A DNA stretch of 24,734 nucleotides from JAVBSC01 sp031547305 (GTDB lineage Bacteria > Desulfobacterota > Desulfovibrionia > Desulfovibrionales > Desulfovibrionaceae), in NCBI GenBank assembly GCA_031547305.1, contig JAVBSC010000047.1, forward strand, positions 1-24,734, in the 5' to 3' direction. Made by a program: the position numbers and the translations under genes. Below, piece after piece: positions 7,268 to 14,352 of this stretch; within the stretch, counting starts at the first letter, position 1, and every line of letters begins with the position of its first letter. Under the pieces are notes generated by a model. It worked only from the letters and a program-made list of their open reading frames with translations. It was not told where the DNA came from and did no database searches.

Positions 7268-7885
7268 ATGTGTGTATGGTACGCACCGCTAATAATGATG
7301 GGGGTTTCGGCGGCCGCTTCCGCTTATACCGCCCACGGGGAAGCCAGCGCCAAAAACATGCAGGCGGATTACAACGCCCAGGTGGCCCAGAACAACGCGG
7401 ATATTTCCCGCCAGAACGGCGGCTACGCCCAGGCCCAAGCCGCCCGCAACGCCGCGGGAAAACGCCTGGAAACAGGGCAATCCGTCGGCCGGCAGCGGGC
7501 CAAAATGGGCGCTTCCGGCGCGGTGGCGGATTCCGGCTCCTTCATGGACGTGACCATGGATACCGCCGCCATCGGCGAGCGCGACGCCGTCAACATGCTC
7601 CACCAGGGCGACGTGGAAGCCTGGCGCATGGAAAACGAAGCCCGCAACTATGACGCCCAGAAAAAACTGACCCTGGCCGGCAAGGTGGACCCGGGCATGG
7701 CTGTGGCCGGCTCCCTGCTCTCTTCCGCCGTCCAGATGGGAACAAGTTACTTCAATCTTAAGCAATATGCCGGGGGCGGTGATTCGCCGCGCCCAGATAC
7801 CAAATCAACCGGAGTCACACACAACCTGTCGAACTCGGAACTTATCCCCGGAGTTGAACATATTGTCGGCAAGGGGAGCAGATAA
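7268..7885 (+). CDS. T7 gp14-like internal virion (ejection) protein
   Basis: 205 residues from ATG 7268, with GGAGG at 7254-7258. The start MCVWYAPLIMMGVSAAASAY followed by an Ala/Gln/Asn-rich helical region (QADYNAQVAQNNADISRQ), RAKMGASGAVADSGSFMDV and a hydrophobic Ala/Gly stretch near residue 140-160 parallels T7 gp14, which also begins Met-Cys, has a short hydrophobic N-terminus and a long helical body. gp14 forms the part of the ejected channel in the outer membrane. Its position after the gp13-like gene agrees with the T7 order. Confidence 0.75.
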   Translation: MCVWYAPLIMMGVSAAASAYTAHGEASAKNMQADYNAQVAQNNADISRQNGGYAQAQAARNAAGKRLETGQSVGRQRAKMGASGAVADSGSFMDVTMDTAAIGERDAVNMLHQGDVEAWRMENEARNYDAQKKLTLAGKVDPGMAVAGSLLSSAVQMGTSYFNLKQYAGGGDSPRPDTKSTGVTHNLSNSELIPGVEHIVGKGSR

Positions 7886-8101
7886 ACAGATTCATTTTGC
7901 GCCATATCAAGATAACACTTCCGTAATCCCCATTCCCCAAAATATCCGGCGCCCAATCAGGGCGCTGTTCAGGCCTCTTCCCCAGCATTGCAAGCCTTCC
8001 GCCCACCCAAAGCCAGCCCGGATTTATGAAAAATCCGCGCCTGTATCCTTTTTCCCCTACCCCCCCCAAAGTCGGCGTCAGCCGCAAGGAGGCTCACCCC
8101 C

Positions 8102-8866
8102 ATGAGTTTAAGCAACCAACGGACCAAAGACTTTTTCCTGGGCGACGGCGCGAAGCGCGCCTGGGACTTGTCCTTCCCGGTGCTTCACCCGGAGCACCTG
8201 TCCCTCGTCGTCACGGATTCGGCCAGCGGCGCGAACACGCCCGTGACCAGCGGCTACGAAACGCGCTTCGGGCCGGAAGGCGTGACCGTGACCTACCCGG
8301 TGGCCGACGCGCCTCTGCCCGCCGGCAAAAAACTGACCATCCGCCGGCTGCTGCCCTACGAGCAGCTCATGGACATAACAAACGGCGCGGCCTTTGACGC
8401 GGAGGTCATTGAAACCCAGTTCGACCTGCTGGAGATGCAGATTCAGCAACTGGCCGAGGAAGTGGCCAGAGCGGTGAAGTTTTCCGTCACATCGGACAAC
8501 CCGGAGTTTTCCGCCGAAGAGCTGATGGAAAAGCTCCTGAACAACATCAACGCCCTGCTCAACCTGTCCATTGCCGTGGATGACGCGCCGTACGGGCACA
8601 TGGCTTCCGGCAGTTACAACCCGGCCGCCAACATGCTCACCCTGCGCGTGCCCGAAGGCAGGCGCGGCGAACAGGGCGCGCCCGGCCCGCGCGGCGAAGT
8701 CGGGCCGGAGGGCCAGCGCGGGCCGGAGGGCCAGGCCGGCCCGGAAGGGCCGCAAGGCCCGCAAGGATTGCCCGGCGCCGCCCCCTGGGCGGACGTGATC
8801 GACTGCGGCGGCGCGCTGGCCACCCAGTTGACGATCGTGGACGGCGGCACGGCCGGAAGCTTTTAA
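8102..8866 (+). CDS. T7-type tail fibre N-terminal adaptor with collagen-like tail
   Basis: 254 residues, ATG 8102 preceded by AAGGAGG at 8086-8092. Residues about 1-150 match the T7 tail-fibre attachment domain layout: F-x-G-D-G-x-x-x-x-W-x-L-x-F, a Y-x-V/PAGKKLTIRR strand, QLMDITNGAAFDAEVIE, then the coiled QFDLLEMQIQQLAEEVARAV. Residues about 187-230 (8659-8787) are Gly-X-Y repeats rich in GPEGQ and GPQG. It ends shortly after, so it is an adaptor rather than a full receptor-binding fibre; the receptor-binding part probably comes from the next genes. Confidence 0.78.
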   Translation: MSLSNQRTKDFFLGDGAKRAWDLSFPVLHPEHLSLVVTDSASGANTPVTSGYETRFGPEGVTVTYPVADAPLPAGKKLTIRRLLPYEQLMDITNGAAFDAEVIETQFDLLEMQIQQLAEEVARAVKFSVTSDNPEFSAEELMEKLLNNINALLNLSIAVDDAPYGHMASGSYNPAANMLTLRVPEGRRGEQGAPGPRGEVGPEGQRGPEGQAGPEGPQGPQGLPGAAPWADVIDCGGALATQLTIVDGGTAGSF

Positions 8867-8900
8867 GAATCGGATGATAAAGCCATATCCGGTTGAGAAC

Positions 8901-8942
8901 GGGGCTCCGCCCCATGCCCCGCCAGGGCCATGATGGCCCTGG
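8901..8942. repeat. REP-like palindromic element between the two fibre genes
   Basis: GGGGC-TCC-GCCCC (8901-8913) is followed by CCAGGGCCAT-G-ATGGCCCTGG (8922-8942), a perfect ten-base-pair stem around a single base. It is not followed by a T-run, so it is a poor terminator. The composition resembles GC-rich palindromic chromosomal repeats; only one copy is present in this window. Confidence 0.55.
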
Positions 8943-8982
8943 ACCCGCGCAATAATTTAATTTCGCAAGGAGCGAACAAACC

Positions 8983-10284
8983 ATGCCATTATTTCGCATT
9001 CAGCACCGCCGGGACACGGCGGCAAACTGGACCAGCGCCGACCCCGTGCTTTTGGACGGGGAACTGGCCCTGGTCAAGAACACGGACGGCACCTTCGCCC
9101 TGAAAATGGGCGACGGGACCAAAAACTACAGCGCTCTGGCTTCCATGTCCGGCGTGCAGGGGCCAAAGGGCGACAAGGGCGACACCGGCGCCATGGGGCC
9201 GCAGGGCTTCAAGGGTGATAACGGGACGCAGGGGCCAAAGGGAGATACCGGCCCGCAGGGGCCAAAAGGCGACACCGGCTCCCAGCCGCCCATATCCGAC
9301 AGCCTGACCAGCGCGGACCCCGGCGTGGCCGCCAGCAGCTACGCCGCTTACCTTCTGAACAACATGGCCAGGAGCGCCGCGGATAAAGTGGGGGCCTTCG
9401 CCGACCCTGTCCTGATCACCGCGCCGGCCGATGCCGACAACTACCAAACCAGCGGCATTTACGGATTTTCCGCCAACGCCACCAACACCGCGAGCGGCGG
9501 CAAGAATTTTCCCGTTTCCGGCATAGGGGGCATGCTTTTTGTGCAAACCGGCCAGACCGGCGCAAACGCCCGCGCGGTCCAGGCTTTTACCTGCACCAGC
9601 GCCGGCGGAGGCGGATACTACCGCTATTTGTACAACACCGCCTGGTCCGACTGGGAGCAGGTTATGCTCAAGTCCGCCTGCGCCAGCGCGGCCACGGCGA
9701 ACAAGGTCATGCTGCGCGACGCTTCCGGCCGGGCCAAGGTGGGCGCTCCGGCGGCCAGCGACGACATCGCCCGCAAGGCGGAAGTGGATGCCGTGGCGGC
9801 GGCCCTGCCTTCCCTGGCCACCACGGCCAAGGCCGGCCTGGTCAAGCCGGACGGCGCGACCATCACCGTGGACGCGGCCGGCAAGATCAGCGCGGCGCAG
9901 AGCGGCGGCGCGCCCATGCCCCAGACCGCCTCCGGCGTTGGCCAGTGGCTGACGCATGCGGCCACAACCGGCTTCACCGTCACTTATACAGGCAGCGGCA
10001 GCTCGCGGAAGGCGAATCTCTGCCTCCCCGCCGGGGGAACCTGGGCTGTTTTCGGACTTGGCATATCTTTTTATCCGGGCACCACCGGCGGCACGAGCGG
10101 GGGCAAAGGCGGCCAGGGAAGCGGCGGCACGCCAGCAAGTCTGGGCGGCACCGGGATCAGCGGCATTTATGCCGGCGGGTCGATCATTTTTTCCGCAACT
10201 GTCGGGAGCGGCAACCAAACCGTTGCGCAAATGTTCGACCTGATGGGCGACCCGAAATCCCTTTTCGCCTGGAAACTCGCTTAG
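8983..10284 (+). CDS. Collagen-repeat tail fibre with Mtd-like N-terminus and pyocin-knob-like domain
   Basis: 433 residues, ATG 8983 with AAGGAG upstream. Residues 1-50 (IQHRRDTAANWTSADPVLL, LALVKNTDG, MGDGTKNYSAL) match the N-terminal domain found in major tropism determinant and other fibre proteins. Residues about 59-101 are Gly-X-Y repeats (GPKGDKGDTG-type). Then comes a knob-like region with ITAPADADNYQTSGIYGF and a later NTAWSDWEQV, typical of pyocin-knob domains. The C-terminal 130 residues are Gly/Ser/Thr-rich and likely bind the receptor. It is the best candidate for the host-recognition fibre and is followed by an assembly chaperone gene. Confidence 0.75.
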   Translation: MPLFRIQHRRDTAANWTSADPVLLDGELALVKNTDGTFALKMGDGTKNYSALASMSGVQGPKGDKGDTGAMGPQGFKGDNGTQGPKGDTGPQGPKGDTGSQPPISDSLTSADPGVAASSYAAYLLNNMARSAADKVGAFADPVLITAPADADNYQTSGIYGFSANATNTASGGKNFPVSGIGGMLFVQTGQTGANARAVQAFTCTSAGGGGYYRYLYNTAWSDWEQVMLKSACASAATANKVMLRDASGRAKVGAPAASDDIARKAEVDAVAAALPSLATTAKAGLVKPDGATITVDAAGKISAAQSGGAPMPQTASGVGQWLTHAATTGFTVTYTGSGSSRKANLCLPAGGTWAVFGLGISFYPGTTGGTSGGKGGQGSGGTPASLGGTGISGIYAGGSIIFSATVGSGNQTVAQMFDLMGDPKSLFAWKLA

Positions 10285-10307
10285 TTCAACTACCCATGGA
10301 GGATACG

Positions 10308-10814
10308 ATGTCACAGGAACAACAGATATTCACAGGAATTATCCGGCGCGGGGACGGCAGTTACATTATCGACAGAAACGGCCTGCCCTGCCATGTGCCG
10401 AACGGGAATGAATGGGCGGAACTCTGGCGGCGGGTGGACGCTTACGCCCTGGCGCATCCGGCGGAAGTCGCGGCGGAGAGCCCGCCCGCCGGGCCTAAGG
10501 AGCCGGAGCCGGAACAGCCCCCGACGCGGGAGGAACTGCTCCAGTCCTTTATCAGCCGCATCCAGGGCCGGCTCGATCGTTTCGCTCAGACCAGAAATTA
10601 TGACGGCATACTTTCAGCCGCAAGTTATTTCAACAGCACGGTCCCGCAATTCCAGGCCGAGGGGCGGTACGCCATTCAGGCGCGGGATTTGACCTGGGCA
10701 AAAGCTTACGCGGTTCTGGACCAGGTGGAATCCGGCCTGCGCCCCGTGCCAGCCTGGGAAGATCTGAAGGCCGAATTGCCAGCGCTGGAGTGGCCGGCTC
10801 AGGAACCCGCATGA
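10308..10814 (+). CDS. Tail fibre assembly / phage chaperone-like protein
   Basis: 168 residues from ATG 10308, with GGAGG at 10298-10302 (an in-frame ATG at 10296 is the alternative). The C-terminal part has the widespread prophage pattern R-x-D-x-F-A-x-T-R-x-Y-D-G-I-L-S-A, then STVPQFQAEGRYAIQARDLTW and a late LPALEWP. Proteins of this group sit just after fibre genes and are presumed to help fibre folding or assembly. Its stop overlaps the next ATG (ATGA). Confidence 0.65.
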   Translation: MSQEQQIFTGIIRRGDGSYIIDRNGLPCHVPNGNEWAELWRRVDAYALAHPAEVAAESPPAGPKEPEPEQPPTREELLQSFISRIQGRLDRFAQTRNYDGILSAASYFNSTVPQFQAEGRYAIQARDLTWAKAYAVLDQVESGLRPVPAWEDLKAELPALEWPAQEPA

Positions 10815-11719
10815 AACTCCTGCTGAACTTTATAAGAACCGAAAAATCTTTGGTCGGCTTTGATTTGCGGACAAAGGAGGCGTTCTGGTCCCTGCCGGAC
10901 GCCTCCCTGCGAACGCGCGGCATTTGCTTTGTCGAAGACGGGTTTATCACCGCCGGCGACAGTTTCGTCTCAAAGTTCTTCCACAGCGGTGAAGTAAAGC
11001 GCTTCGCGCTTCCGGACGCCGGCTTGAACGAAGTGCACAGGGTGCGCGTTTTCAAGGACAGGGGCATAGCCGTGGCGGATTCCGGCAACAGCCGCCTGTT
11101 GTTGTTCAGCCGGGATTTTTCCAGCCATGTCGAATACGACGCCCTGGGCGGCTGGCGGCAACGCCAGCCGCACGTCATGCACCTTAACGACGCCATCCTC
11201 ACCCCCAGGGGGATTATCGCCTCCTGTTTCAATTACCGGCCCTGGCGCTCCATAGAGGGCAAAGAAAAATCCTGGTGGCGCAACCAGGGCCACGGCCTGA
11301 TTTTGTCCCTGGAAAAGCGGGAAGGAATCAACACCGGCAAGATTCTGGCCTGCGGCCTCTCCTGCCCGCATAACCTGACCTGGCATAATAACCGGGTCTG
11401 GTGCTGCTCTTCCGCGTCCGGGGAACTGGTAGGCCTGGCCTTCACCCCGCAAGGCTTTTTGCGCGAGGAAGAGCGCGTCTTCATTACGGATAAATACTTT
11501 CTGCGCGGTTTGCTGCCCCTGGAAGACGGCGGGTTCCTCCTGGGCGGGAGCGTAATGCGGCAATGGAACGACCCGGAAAGGAGCGGCGCGGCTATCTTCC
11601 ACCTGAAAGCGGACGGCAAAATCGAGGAGCATATTTTGCCGCTGAAGGGCGAAATATACGACATCATGCCCTGGGATGAGCGCTGCGCGGCTTTGCAACA
11701 ACTTGATATCACAATGTAA
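10811..11719 (+). CDS. Beta-propeller-like protein (DUF4915/TIGR03032-like) in the fibre module
   Basis: 302 residues from ATG 10811, translationally coupled (ATGA) to the preceding gene. Repeated short beta blocks are visible: SLVGFDLRTKEAFWSLPD, RTRGICFVEDGFITAGDS, EVHRVRVFKDRGIAVADS, HLNDAILTPRGIIASCFNY, CPHNLTWHNNRVWCCSSASG and FLRGLLPLEDGGFLLGGS. The HLND, CPHNL and RGLLP positions resemble the DUF4915/TIGR03032 group of propellers. No signal peptide. Such a domain is unusual inside a phage fibre operon; a role in receptor or glycan recognition is only inferred from its position. Confidence 0.6.
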   Translation: MKLLLNFIRTEKSLVGFDLRTKEAFWSLPDASLRTRGICFVEDGFITAGDSFVSKFFHSGEVKRFALPDAGLNEVHRVRVFKDRGIAVADSGNSRLLLFSRDFSSHVEYDALGGWRQRQPHVMHLNDAILTPRGIIASCFNYRPWRSIEGKEKSWWRNQGHGLILSLEKREGINTGKILACGLSCPHNLTWHNNRVWCCSSASGELVGLAFTPQGFLREEERVFITDKYFLRGLLPLEDGGFLLGGSVMRQWNDPERSGAAIFHLKADGKIEEHILPLKGEIYDIMPWDERCAALQQLDITM

Positions 11720-11731
11720 GGAGCAAGAAAA

Positions 11732-12028
11732 ATGGCAAGAACCGAACTCGACGTCAATTACGGCCGCCACGTCTTCAACGCGAACGGCGCATACCGGGCG
11801 CGCTGGCGGGGGCTGTGCGGCTCCGGCCTGCACACCCTGACCTTTGAATGGCTGGCTGGCGCGCCGGCCGGCACGCTCACCTTAAGCGTGGACGGCGACG
11901 CGGGCGCGAACAGCGTGGTGGACCTGGCTGTGGAGCGGGTGCGCAATTTTTGCGGCAAGCCGGTCTTTGTGGATATGGACTTCACCGGGTTGCCGGCCGG
12001 CTGCGAACTGGCCGTGCATTTCAGATAG
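11732..12028 (+). CDS. Small beta-rich phage protein, unknown function
   Basis: 98 residues, ATG 11732 preceded by AAGGAG. Sequence alternates short beta-type strands (HTLTFEWLAG, GTLTLSVDGD, KPVFVDMDFTGLP, CELAVHF) without hydrophobic segment. Lies within the fibre module between the propeller gene and another beta-rich protein. It may be a small fibre or tail-tip component. Family not recognised. Confidence 0.6.
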   Translation: MARTELDVNYGRHVFNANGAYRARWRGLCGSGLHTLTFEWLAGAPAGTLTLSVDGDAGANSVVDLAVERVRNFCGKPVFVDMDFTGLPAGCELAVHFR

Positions 12029-12038
12029 GGGGCGGAAC

Positions 12039-12575
12039 ATGGGAATAAACTGGAAACACCCGGCCCTGGACTGGCAAGGCGGTGGGGGAAGCGGCAGCGT
12101 GGCCGTGCTGGCGCAGAGCAGCGTGCCGGTAACCGCCGCAATCCCGAACGCCGGAGCGGCAATAATCCTGGCGGATATCCCTTTCAAACCGGAGTATGTG
12201 GGCCGCTGGTTCAACATCAGAGCCCACTGGCAGTTCGACGCCTCAACCTATGCGGTTATGCGCCTGACCTTGCGCAAACCAGACGCGCTGCCCAATGGCA
12301 ATGTAATCATGGGATATTGGCTGAACGGCAACGCCAGCACCGCCCTTATCATGGCGGCCGATTTCTTCGTCCGGCCAGACGGCAGGATTATCTGCCCGTA
12401 CGCGGTTGTCACTCCATACAACTCCACAACTTCCGTCCGTTATGACCAGGCTGTGAGCCTGCACGACCCCGGCGCGCTGCGTTTGCTTTTTGACGCGTCC
12501 ACCAGCGGCGGCAACGGCCAGGCGAACATTACCCTGCACGGTTATCAAATCCTTATGACCAAGGAGCCTGTATGA
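12039..12575 (+). CDS. Beta-rich phage tail-tip/fibre-like protein, unknown function
   Basis: 178 residues from ATG 12039, preceded by a GGGGGCGGA purine tract. After a Gly/Ser-rich start the body is beta-strand rich with aromatic residues (GRWFNIRAHWQFDASTYAV, GNVIMGYWLNGNAS, ADFFVRPDGRIICPYAV, QANITLHGYQILM), which suggests a jelly-roll-like fold. It is followed by a second fibre-assembly-type gene with an ATGA overlap, so it may be a second, short receptor-binding protein. I recognise no family. Confidence 0.6.
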   Translation: MGINWKHPALDWQGGGGSGSVAVLAQSSVPVTAAIPNAGAAIILADIPFKPEYVGRWFNIRAHWQFDASTYAVMRLTLRKPDALPNGNVIMGYWLNGNASTALIMAADFFVRPDGRIICPYAVVTPYNSTTSVRYDQAVSLHDPGALRLLFDASTSGGNGQANITLHGYQILMTKEPV

Positions 12576-13102
12576 TCCGCATACCCATGATCATCGCCAA
12601 CGGCACGGCCCGGCCGCAGTCCGATCCCTCTCTTGTGCCGGACGCCCTGCGCATTGAAATGCGGGCGGAGGAATGCATAGTCTGGCAGCGCGGCGACGCC
12701 CTGCCGGAACCCACGGCCGCCCAAAAGCTGGAGGCGGCCAAAGCCGCCAAGCTGGCCCGGATTGACGCGGAAACCTCCGCCGCCATCCTGGCCGGCTTTA
12801 CCCACACCATGAACGGCGCGGAATACCGCTTCAGCTACGACACCTTTGACCAGCAAAACTTCGCGGACGCGGCCAACGCCGCTCTGCTCGGCCTGATCTC
12901 CGGCGACTCCGGCCAACGCGTCACCTGGAACGGCTACAAGGCGGACGGCTCCCTGGCCCGGCTGGATTTGGACTGCCAAGGCTTCCTCGGCCTGTACGCC
13001 CATGGCGCGCTGGCCCACAAGGCCGGCCAGATGGAGCGCGGCGGTCGGCGCAAAGCGGCCGCGCAGGCGGCGCAAACCCTTGCGGAAGTGGAGGCGGCCT
13101 GA
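12572..13102 (+). CDS. Second tail fibre assembly-type protein (DUF4376-like)
   Basis: 176 residues, ATG 12572 overlapping the previous stop (ATGA), with AAGGAG six bases upstream. An Ala-rich helix (PTAAQKLEAAKAAKLARID) leads into DAETSAAILAGFTHTMNG, the pattern FSYDTFDQQNF, and a late VTWNGYKADGS plus helical tail. This layout fits the DUF4376-type domain often found at the C-terminus of phage tail-fibre-associated proteins. It is a different family from the chaperone-like protein at 10308. Confidence 0.6.
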   Translation: MIRIPMIIANGTARPQSDPSLVPDALRIEMRAEECIVWQRGDALPEPTAAQKLEAAKAAKLARIDAETSAAILAGFTHTMNGAEYRFSYDTFDQQNFADAANAALLGLISGDSGQRVTWNGYKADGSLARLDLDCQGFLGLYAHGALAHKAGQMERGGRRKAAAQAAQTLAEVEAA

Positions 13103-13350
13103 TGCCCGCCCTCAAACACGTCCCCTTTCAGGCGGCCGTGGCCTTTGACCAGCTCCTGAACGCCCTGACCGGCGGCTGGGCGGATGAGACATTGTCCGCC
13201 CGCTGCTGGCGGCTGCGGGATAAAAGCCGGGGCTGGCGCTGGGCCCGCCTGGCGGTGGACGCCGTATTCTTCTGGCAGGCCGGGCACTGCCGGCAGAGTT
13301 ATGAGAGCGAGCGGAAAAGGACGCACCTGCCGCCGGGCATGCGGGCCTGA
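13102..13350 (+). CDS. Small conserved-type phage protein, unknown function
   Basis: 82 residues, coupled to the previous gene by TGATG, with GGAGG upstream. The pattern AFDQLLNALTGGWADETLSAR, then WARLAVDAVFFWQ and HCRQSYESERKRTHLPP is one I have seen repeatedly in prophages at the end of tail or lysis modules, without a proven role. One moderately hydrophobic helix (LAVDAVFFW) may contact membrane. It ends the structural transcription unit. Confidence 0.65.
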   Translation: MPALKHVPFQAAVAFDQLLNALTGGWADETLSARCWRLRDKSRGWRWARLAVDAVFFWQAGHCRQSYESERKRTHLPPGMRA

Positions 13351-13383
13351 TATCTTTATCTTTGCGCATTGCCGGCCTTTTTG

Positions 13384-13418
13384 CAAAAAAATGCTCCGCC
13401 ATGTCCATGGACGGAGCA
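13384..13418 (-). terminator. Terminator for the minus-strand regulator
   Basis: TGCTCCG (13392-13398) pairs with CGGAGCA (13412-13418), with further CATG pairing inside; read on the minus strand the stem is followed by seven T. It lies about 140 bases beyond the XRE gene's stop. A second stem (GCTCCGG 13449-13455 with CCGGAGC 13470-13476) and ACCCCATTTGGGGGT near 13491-13505 make the whole interval structured. Confidence 0.6.
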
Positions 13419-13555
13419 GGCTTCCAGATCAAACAAATACGCCGCGGGGCTCCGGCACATCTCATCTGACCGGAGCGGGCGCGCCGCAAAACCCCATTTG
13501 GGGGTTGCCGTCAACCTGAGTGAAAATAACGGGCGTGCGGCCGCCTTTTTCGGCT

Positions 13556-13786
13556 TCAGCGCTTTTGCTTTTCCATCTCCCGGATCAACTCGGACGGGCT
13601 GAGCTCAAGCGCTTCCGCAAGTTTAAAGATCATCTCCAGGTTTGGAAACTTATGCCCGCTTTCCAAAGCGCTGATGAAAGAACCGGAAACTCCCGCTTTT
13701 TCTCCAACAACCTCTTGGCTCAAGATTTTAGCATCCCTGAGTTGCCTTAAAACTGGACCGAACGTGGTGGATCTTTTTTTGGTCAT
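13556..13786 (-). CDS. XRE/Cro-C1 family HTH regulator
   Basis: 76 residues. The complete HTH_3-type domain is visible: FGPVLRQLRDAK, LSQEVVGEKAGVSGSFISALESG (recognition helix around VSGSFISALE), then NLEMIFKLAEALELSPSELI. There is no C-terminal protease or dimerisation domain, so it is a Cro-sized regulator. AAGGAC abuts the ATG, which is closer than usual for a ribosome site. It is divergent from the CI-like gene at 13993, with a 206-base shared regulatory region. Likely controls prophage genes or its own transcription. Confidence 0.85.
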   Translation of the reverse strand: MTKKRSTTFGPVLRQLRDAKILSQEVVGEKAGVSGSFISALESGHKFPNLEMIFKLAEALELSPSELIREMEKQKR

Positions 13787-13820
13787 GTCCTTTTTGCCCG
13801 AATTCTGAACTGGAACAAAT

Positions 13821-13889
13821 CACGCTTGAGTTTTTCGCTTAACGGCGGGCAAAAGCCCACCTGCCATTCGTTGGCGCACTTCAAGCGTG
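13821..13889. promoter_or_regulatory. Widely spaced inverted repeat upstream of the XRE gene
   Basis: CACGCTTGA (13821-13829) is repeated in inverse as TCAAGCGTG (13881-13889), with 51 bases between. A GGGC-AAAA-GCCC hairpin lies inside. The two arms could be binding sites for a dimeric or tetrameric repressor such as the adjacent XRE protein; no direct evidence. Confidence 0.4.
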
Positions 13890-13896
13890 GAATGTT

Positions 13897-13925
13897 TTAA
13901 AACTGCATTTATACAGTTTTATGAT
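13897..13925 (+). promoter_or_regulatory. Candidate operator and promoter of the CI-like gene
   Basis: TAAAACTG-N8-CAGTTTTA (13898-13921) is a perfect eight-base inverted repeat in an AT-rich stretch. TTAAAA (13897-13902) and TATGAT (13920-13925), 17 bases apart, could be the -35 and -10 boxes, so the palindrome would cover the spacer of this promoter. A repressor bound there would block transcription of the gene at 13993. Confidence 0.5.
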
Positions 13926-13992
13926 ATAGCGTATTGCTTTTTTATTGTTCTAAACCTATAGATTGAATATTCACAATCCACAGGTAAAAATT

Positions 13993-14262
13993 ATGGCAAC
14001 ACCCCATGTGACTGATTTACCGCCGGAATATCAGGATATAAAAGACGGCGAAGAGTTCGACGTAATAAAAAGACGCCTTTATGAATTAACCGGGTGCGAT
14101 AATATATTTGCGCTGGCTGAGTACCTTGGCGTAAAGCCGGCGCAGATCACCGACGCCCGGAGGCGCCTGTGCCTGCCGGAGGATTGGCTGCGAACGGTCA
14201 TTTTAAAAACCCGCGCCAACCACGCCTGGATCAGATACGGCACGGGTGAGCGATATCTATAA
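13993..14262 (+). CDS. Phage CI-repressor-like HTH protein
   Basis: 89 residues from ATG 13993 (a TTG at 13963 is the alternative). The layout FDVIKRRLYELTGCDNIFAL, AEYLGVKPAQITDARRRL, then CLPEDWLRTVILK and HAWIRYGTGERYL follows the phage CI repressor HTH domain (Phage_CI_repr), in which an LA..LGV..s.Is...r..iP..Wl core is typical. It lacks the C-terminal peptidase part of full CI proteins. It is divergent to the XRE gene, suggesting a two-gene switch. Confidence 0.72.
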   Translation: MATPHVTDLPPEYQDIKDGEEFDVIKRRLYELTGCDNIFALAEYLGVKPAQITDARRRLCLPEDWLRTVILKTRANHAWIRYGTGERYL

Positions 14263-14293
14263 CTCAGATTTTTATGTGCGAAAAGATATCGCT
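14249..14293. repeat. Inverted repeat at the end of the CI-like gene
   Basis: AGCGATATCT (14249-14258), covering the last codons of the CI-like gene, pairs perfectly with AGATATCGCT (14284-14293) over a 25-base AT-rich loop. No T-run follows on either side, so an intrinsic terminator is doubtful; a protein-binding or recombination site is possible. Confidence 0.4.
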
Positions 14294-14352
14294 TATGGCA
14301 TAATAAAACAGGCCTGCCCCCCGGCCCAAAAACCGCGTTTGCGCCGTCCGGC

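Noticed and set aside
7886..8101. Possible small gene between the gp14-like and fibre adaptor genes
   Set aside because: The frame is short and proline-rich, has no ribosome site and resembles no protein; only the fibre adaptor's own AAGGAGG is evident. I see nothing else in this 216-base gap.
8659..9285. Short tandem repeats resembling a CRISPR or microsatellite
   Set aside because: The two repeat blocks code for Gly-X-Y collagen-like residues in frame; there are no unique spacers between fixed repeats.
8983..10284. Diversity-generating retroelement acting on the fibre (Mtd-like N-terminus)
   Set aside because: No reverse transcriptase, no template/variable repeat pair and no C-type lectin end are visible; only the N-terminal domain is Mtd-like.
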